A DNA stretch of 10,043 nt, from contig JAFAEC010000096.1 of assembly GCA_023424215.1 (NCBI GenBank), forward strand, positions 1-10,043, read 5' to 3'. The notes below the pieces were generated by a model, which was given only the letters and a program-made list of their open reading frames with translations, was not told the origin of the DNA and did not search any database. The translations under genes were made by a program, and so were the position numbers. Origin of the DNA: Pseudomonadota bacterium (GTDB lineage: Bacteria; Pseudomonadota; Alphaproteobacteria; Caulobacterales; Caulobacteraceae). The number at the start of each line of letters is the position of its first letter. Within the stretch, counting starts at the first letter, position 1. This document shows positions 6,285 through 10,043 of this stretch, piece by piece.

Positions 6285-6292
6285 TCAGGCGG
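6274..6292. terminator. Hairpin at the convergent cytochrome/trmFO junction
   Basis: A perfect 7-bp stem, CCGCCTG (6274-6280) with CAGGCGG (6286-6292), has the loop GTGAT (6281-6285). The two adjoining stop codons (6282-6284 on +, 6285-6287 on -) lie in and beside the loop. Neither side has a T tract, so this is a possible bidirectional terminator of uncertain strength. Confidence 0.4.
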
Positions 6293-7676
6293 CGGCGTCC
6301 CGCCAGGCCTTCAGCGCCTCCAGCGCGCGCAGGCTCATCAGCCGCTTCTTGGCCCGGCCGCGGTCCTTGGGCGGGATGCGCTTGCCCTCGGCGTCGACGC
6401 GCGGCGCCTCGAGCGGGGGGAGCAGGCCGTAGTTGATGTTCATCGGCTGGAACTTCGAGCCCTCGAGGTGGCCGCCGGTGATGTGCTCGACCAAGGCGCC
6501 GATGGCCGTCTCGGCCGGCGGCGGGGCGAGGTCGCGGCCCAGCGCCTGGGCGGCGGCGAGACGGCCGGTGAGCAGGCCCATGGCGGCGGACTCGACATAG
6601 CCCTCGACGCCGGTCACCTGGCCGGCGAAGCGCAGGCGCGGCATCGCCTTCAGCCGCAGCTGGCGGTCGAGCAACCGGGGCGAGTTGAGGAAGGTGTTGC
6701 GATGCAGGCCGCCGAGGCGGGCGAACTGGGCGTTCTGCAGGCCCGGGATCATGCGGAAGACCTCGGTCTGGGCCCCGTACTTCAGCTTGGTCTGGAAGCC
6801 GACCATGTTGAACAGGGTGCCGAGCGCATTGTCCTGACGCAGCTGGACGATGGCGTGCGGCTTGACCGTGGGGTCGCGCGGATTGGTCAGGCCGACCGGC
6901 TTCATCGGGCCGTGGCGCAGGGTCTCGCGGCCGCGTTCGGCCATCACCTCGATCGGCAGGCAGCCGTCGAAATAGGGGACGTCCTCCCACTCCTTGAACT
7001 CGGCCTTGGGCCCGTCCAGCAGGGCGTCGATGAACGCGTCGTACTGGGCCTTGTCCATCGGACAGTTGACGTAGGCGGCGGCGTCGCCGCCGGGGCCGGC
7101 CTTGTCGTAGCGCGACTGGCGCCAGGCGATGTCGAAGTCGATCGAGTCGGCGTGGACGATGGGGGCGATGGCGTCGAAGAACGACAGGCTCTCCTCGCCG
7201 GTCGTCTTCAGGATGGCCTCGGCCAGCGCCGGGGAGGTGAGGGGGCCGGTGGCGACGATGACGTTGTCCCAGTCTTGCGGTGGCAGGCCGGCGATCTCCT
7301 CGCGCACGACCGTGACGAGGGGATGGGCCGTCAGCTTCGCCGTCACCGCCTGGGAGAAGCCCTCGCGATCCACCGCCAGCGCTCCGCCGGCCGGCACCTG
7401 ATGGGCGTCGCCGCAGGCCATGATGATCGAATCCAGCGCCCGCATCTCGGCGTGCAGCAGGCCGACGGCGTTGTACTCCCAGTCATCCGAGCGGAAGGAG
7501 TTGGAGCAGACCAGCTCGGCCAGCCCGTCGGTGTGGTGGGCGTCGGTCTTCACCCCGGGCACGCCGCGCATCTCGTGCAGGACGACGGGGACGCCGGCGC
7601 TGGCGATCTGCCAGGCCGCCTCGGAGCCGGCGAGGCCGCCGCCGATGACGTGGACGGGGGAGGGGGTGGTGGTCAT
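6285..7676 (-). CDS. trmFO: TrmFO, folate-dependent tRNA m5U54 methyltransferase
   Basis: A 463-residue flavoprotein that methylates U54 in the T-loop of tRNA, taking the carbon from methylene-tetrahydrofolate and reducing it with FADH2. The N-terminal FAD fold shows V-I-G-G-G-L-A-G-S-E-A-A (10-21). The family Cys residues are present: C57 in L-V-C-S-N-S-F-R-S and C239 in F-D-G-C-L-P-I-E. They match the catalytic pair of B. subtilis TrmFO. The C-terminal N-M-V-G-F-Q-T-K-L (290-298) and F-Q-P-M-N-I-N-Y-G-L (409-418) are typical. An in-frame TAG (7686-7688) lies nine bases upstream, so the start cannot be earlier than 7676. No Shine-Dalgarno site is visible, and a promoter places transcription at or next to the ATG, suggesting a leaderless mRNA. 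The older name is gid. Confidence 0.97.
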   Translation of the reverse strand: MTTTPSPVHVIGGGLAGSEAAWQIASAGVPVVLHEMRGVPGVKTDAHHTDGLAELVCSNSFRSDDWEYNAVGLLHAEMRALDSIIMACGDAHQVPAGGALAVDREGFSQAVTAKLTAHPLVTVVREEIAGLPPQDWDNVIVATGPLTSPALAEAILKTTGEESLSFFDAIAPIVHADSIDFDIAWRQSRYDKAGPGGDAAAYVNCPMDKAQYDAFIDALLDGPKAEFKEWEDVPYFDGCLPIEVMAERGRETLRHGPMKPVGLTNPRDPTVKPHAIVQLRQDNALGTLFNMVGFQTKLKYGAQTEVFRMIPGLQNAQFARLGGLHRNTFLNSPRLLDRQLRLKAMPRLRFAGQVTGVEGYVESAAMGLLTGRLAAAQALGRDLAPPPAETAIGALVEHITGGHLEGSKFQPMNINYGLLPPLEAPRVDAEGKRIPPKDRGRAKKRLMSLRALEALKAWRDAAA

Positions 7677-7682
7677 GCGCGG

Positions 7683-7711
7683 CTTCTAGCGGCCCCCGGC
7701 CGCCGCGTCAG
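7683..7711 (-). promoter_or_regulatory. trmFO promoter, predicted leaderless start
   Basis: Read on the minus strand: CTGACGC (7711-7705), exactly 14 bases, then GCTAGAAG (7690-7683). The second box matches GCtANAWC at seven of eight positions, and the first matches TTGaCgS except for its first base. Six bases then lead to the ATG (7676-7674). A start six or seven bases after the -10 box would fall on or next to the A of ATG. This is the best promoter in the window. Confidence 0.65.
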
Positions 7712-7724
7712 CCCGCATGCGGGC
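7711..7724. repeat. Perfect 14-bp palindrome between divergent promoters
   Basis: GCCCGCATGCGGGC reads the same on both strands with no spacer. It touches the upstream edge of the trmFO -35 box and lies about 50 bp upstream of the -35 box of the membrane-protein gene. The position suits an operator for a dimeric regulator. As RNA it would make only a tight hairpin. Confidence 0.5.
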
Positions 7725-7773
7725 CAGAACAGCGGCGGAGGAGGTCGGCGCCGGTCCGCGACGCGGATTTCCG

Positions 7774-7802
7774 CTGACACCGGGCCGGAGCCTCTCTAGA
7801 CT
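7774..7802 (+). promoter_or_regulatory. Promoter of the six-helix membrane protein gene
   Basis: CTGACAC (7774-7780), 14 bases, then TCTAGACT (7795-7802) has the same layout as the trmFO promoter facing the other way. The predicted start near 7808-7809 leaves a leader of about 20 bases carrying a good ribosome site (7818-7826). GANTC sites at 7799-7803 and 7810-7814 lie on the -10 box and just after the start. Confidence 0.5.
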
Positions 7803-7828
7803 CGACGATGACTCAACAGGGGGAAGTT

Positions 7829-8740
7829 ATGGCGTTCTCGGCGACCGACGCGGTGTTCGAGGGATTCCGGGTGGTCCGGCGGCGGCCGCTCACCCTGGTC
7901 TGGTGGTCGCTGTTCTATATGGCCGTGATGGCGGTGGCGATGGCCGTGGTCGGCGGCAACCTCCTCCAGCTGGTGGGCGCGGCCGAGGCGCTGGAGGCGG
8001 CGGGTACGCCGTCGCCGGAGGACTTCATGCCCCTCCTCCAGATCTACATGAGCATTTTCGTCGTCGTGCTGCCGCTCAGCCTCGCGGCCGCGGCCGTCGT
8101 CTACACGGCAGTGTCGCGGGCGGTGCTCCGGCCGTCCGAGGGTCGCTTCGGCTTTATGCGGTTCGGCATGGACGAGCTGCGCGTGCTGGCCGTGACCGTG
8201 GTGCTCGGGCTGCTCTTCATGGCGCTGGCGGGCACGATGTTCACCCTCGTCGGCGTGATCGGCGGCATGGCCACCACCCTGGACGCGCCGTGGCTGTGGC
8301 TGGTGGCGGTGCTCGCGGGTCTGGCCGCCCTCGCCGCGCTCATATGGCTGGCCGTGCGGCTCAGCCTGGCGGTGCCGATCACCGTGGGCGAGCGGCGCAT
8401 CGCCCTGTTCGACTCGTTCCGCCTGACCAAGGGCCGCTTCTGGCCGCTGCTGGGGATGGCGATCCTCGCCGGCGTGCTGAGCCTCGTCGTGGGTTTGCTG
8501 GGGTCGCTGGTGATGACGCCTTTCCAGCTGCTCACCGGGGGCCTGACGGACCTGGCCAGCCTTGAAGGCGCGGACCCGCTGACCCTTCTGCAGGCCGGCT
8601 GGCCCGTCGTCCTCGTGTGGATCGTGACCAACGCCATCGTCTCGGCGCTGCAGGTCGCCGTGGTCTATGCGCCGTTCTCGGCCGCGTATCGGGACATCGC
8701 CGGCGTGAGCGACCCGGCCGTGGCTGAAAACTTCGCCTGA
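7829..8740 (+). CDS. Six-helix membrane protein of unknown function
   Basis: I do not recognise a named gene. The 303-residue product has about six hydrophobic helices (about residues 22-42, 72-94, 117-141, 155-178, 204-229, 258-282). A short N-terminal amphipathic region (A-F-S-A-T-D-A-V-F-E-G-F) precedes them. The most motif-like segment is V-R-L-S-L-A-V-P-I-T (177-186), followed by F-D-S-F-R-L-T-K-G-R-F-W-P (194-206) before helix 5. This layout is seen in small integral-membrane families such as the membrane domain of glycerophosphodiester phosphodiesterases, but no catalytic domain is attached. I chose the ATG at 7829 because AGGGGGAAG (7818-7826) sits just upstream. An ATG at 7808 is in frame but would coincide with the predicted transcription start. 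The gene converges with uvrA. Confidence 0.8.
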   Translation: MAFSATDAVFEGFRVVRRRPLTLVWWSLFYMAVMAVAMAVVGGNLLQLVGAAEALEAAGTPSPEDFMPLLQIYMSIFVVVLPLSLAAAAVVYTAVSRAVLRPSEGRFGFMRFGMDELRVLAVTVVLGLLFMALAGTMFTLVGVIGGMATTLDAPWLWLVAVLAGLAALAALIWLAVRLSLAVPITVGERRIALFDSFRLTKGRFWPLLGMAILAGVLSLVVGLLGSLVMTPFQLLTGGLTDLASLEGADPLTLLQAGWPVVLVWIVTNAIVSALQVAVVYAPFSAAYRDIAGVSDPAVAENFA

Positions 8741-8753
8741 CGTCGGCGGGCCG

Positions 8754-10043
<1,290 letters not shown>

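Noticed and set aside
6468..7799. Long plus-strand open frame of about 440 codons opposite trmFO
   Set aside because: It is antisense to a clearly conserved gene, and its translation is low-complexity and rich in Gly, Val, Asp and His. This is the usual shadow of a high-GC coding region.
7829..8740. Calling the membrane protein a glycerophosphodiesterase
   Set aside because: Only a loose resemblance to the membrane domain is visible; the catalytic domain is absent.

Overview
The window looks like core chromosome of a high-GC alphaproteobacterium, most likely Caulobacterales (Brevundimonas/Caulobacter type). Three observations suggest this. A LytM/M23-domain gene is followed by yajC-secD-secF. 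The putative promoters fit the Caulobacter housekeeping pattern (TTGaCgS, spacer of about 14, GCtANAWC). Protein-level similarity to alphaproteobacterial families is strong throughout. I see no mobile elements, CRISPR, tRNA or rRNA genes, and no sign of recent transfer.

Layout, left to right. Positions 1-408 (+) are the C-terminal end of a LytM/M23 protein with a degenerate active site, probably the division factor DipM. Positions 528-3473 (+) are the Sec accessory operon yajC-secD-secF, with tight spacing and a secF ribosome site that overlaps the secD stop codon. Positions 3572-4195 (+) encode a stand-alone membrane domain of the PuuD/urate-oxidase N-terminal family. Positions 4267-4890 (+) encode a short, degenerate squalene/phytoene-synthase-family protein. 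Positions 4964-5668 (+) encode a VIT1/CCC1-type Fe/Mn transporter. Positions 5742-6284 (+) encode a cytochrome b561. Positions 6285-7676 (-) are trmFO, convergent with the cytochrome gene and touching it with no gap. Positions 7829-8740 (+) encode a six-helix membrane protein of unknown function, divergent from trmFO. Positions 8754-10043 (-) are the C-terminal part of uvrA, whose 5' end lies outside the window.

Functionally the left part serves protein export and envelope division. DipM is exported, and YajC-SecDF help drive pre-protein release on the periplasmic side of SecYEG. The middle genes all encode membrane, metal or redox-type proteins (a predicted haem or quinone membrane domain, a complex-I-assembly-like protein, a metal transporter and a b-type cytochrome). 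They have their own ribosome sites, and one strong terminator divides them. The right part is housekeeping: tRNA m5U54 methylation and nucleotide excision repair.

I found no new multi-gene system. The signals most worth following are regulatory and architectural. There is a predicted leaderless trmFO transcript, and two divergent promoters of matching architecture with a perfect 14-bp palindrome between them. GANTC (CcrM-type) sites sit on predicted transcription starts. Two convergent gene junctions have stop codons inside terminator-like hairpins. Two family members (DipM and the squalene-synthase-like protein) appear to have lost catalytic residues.
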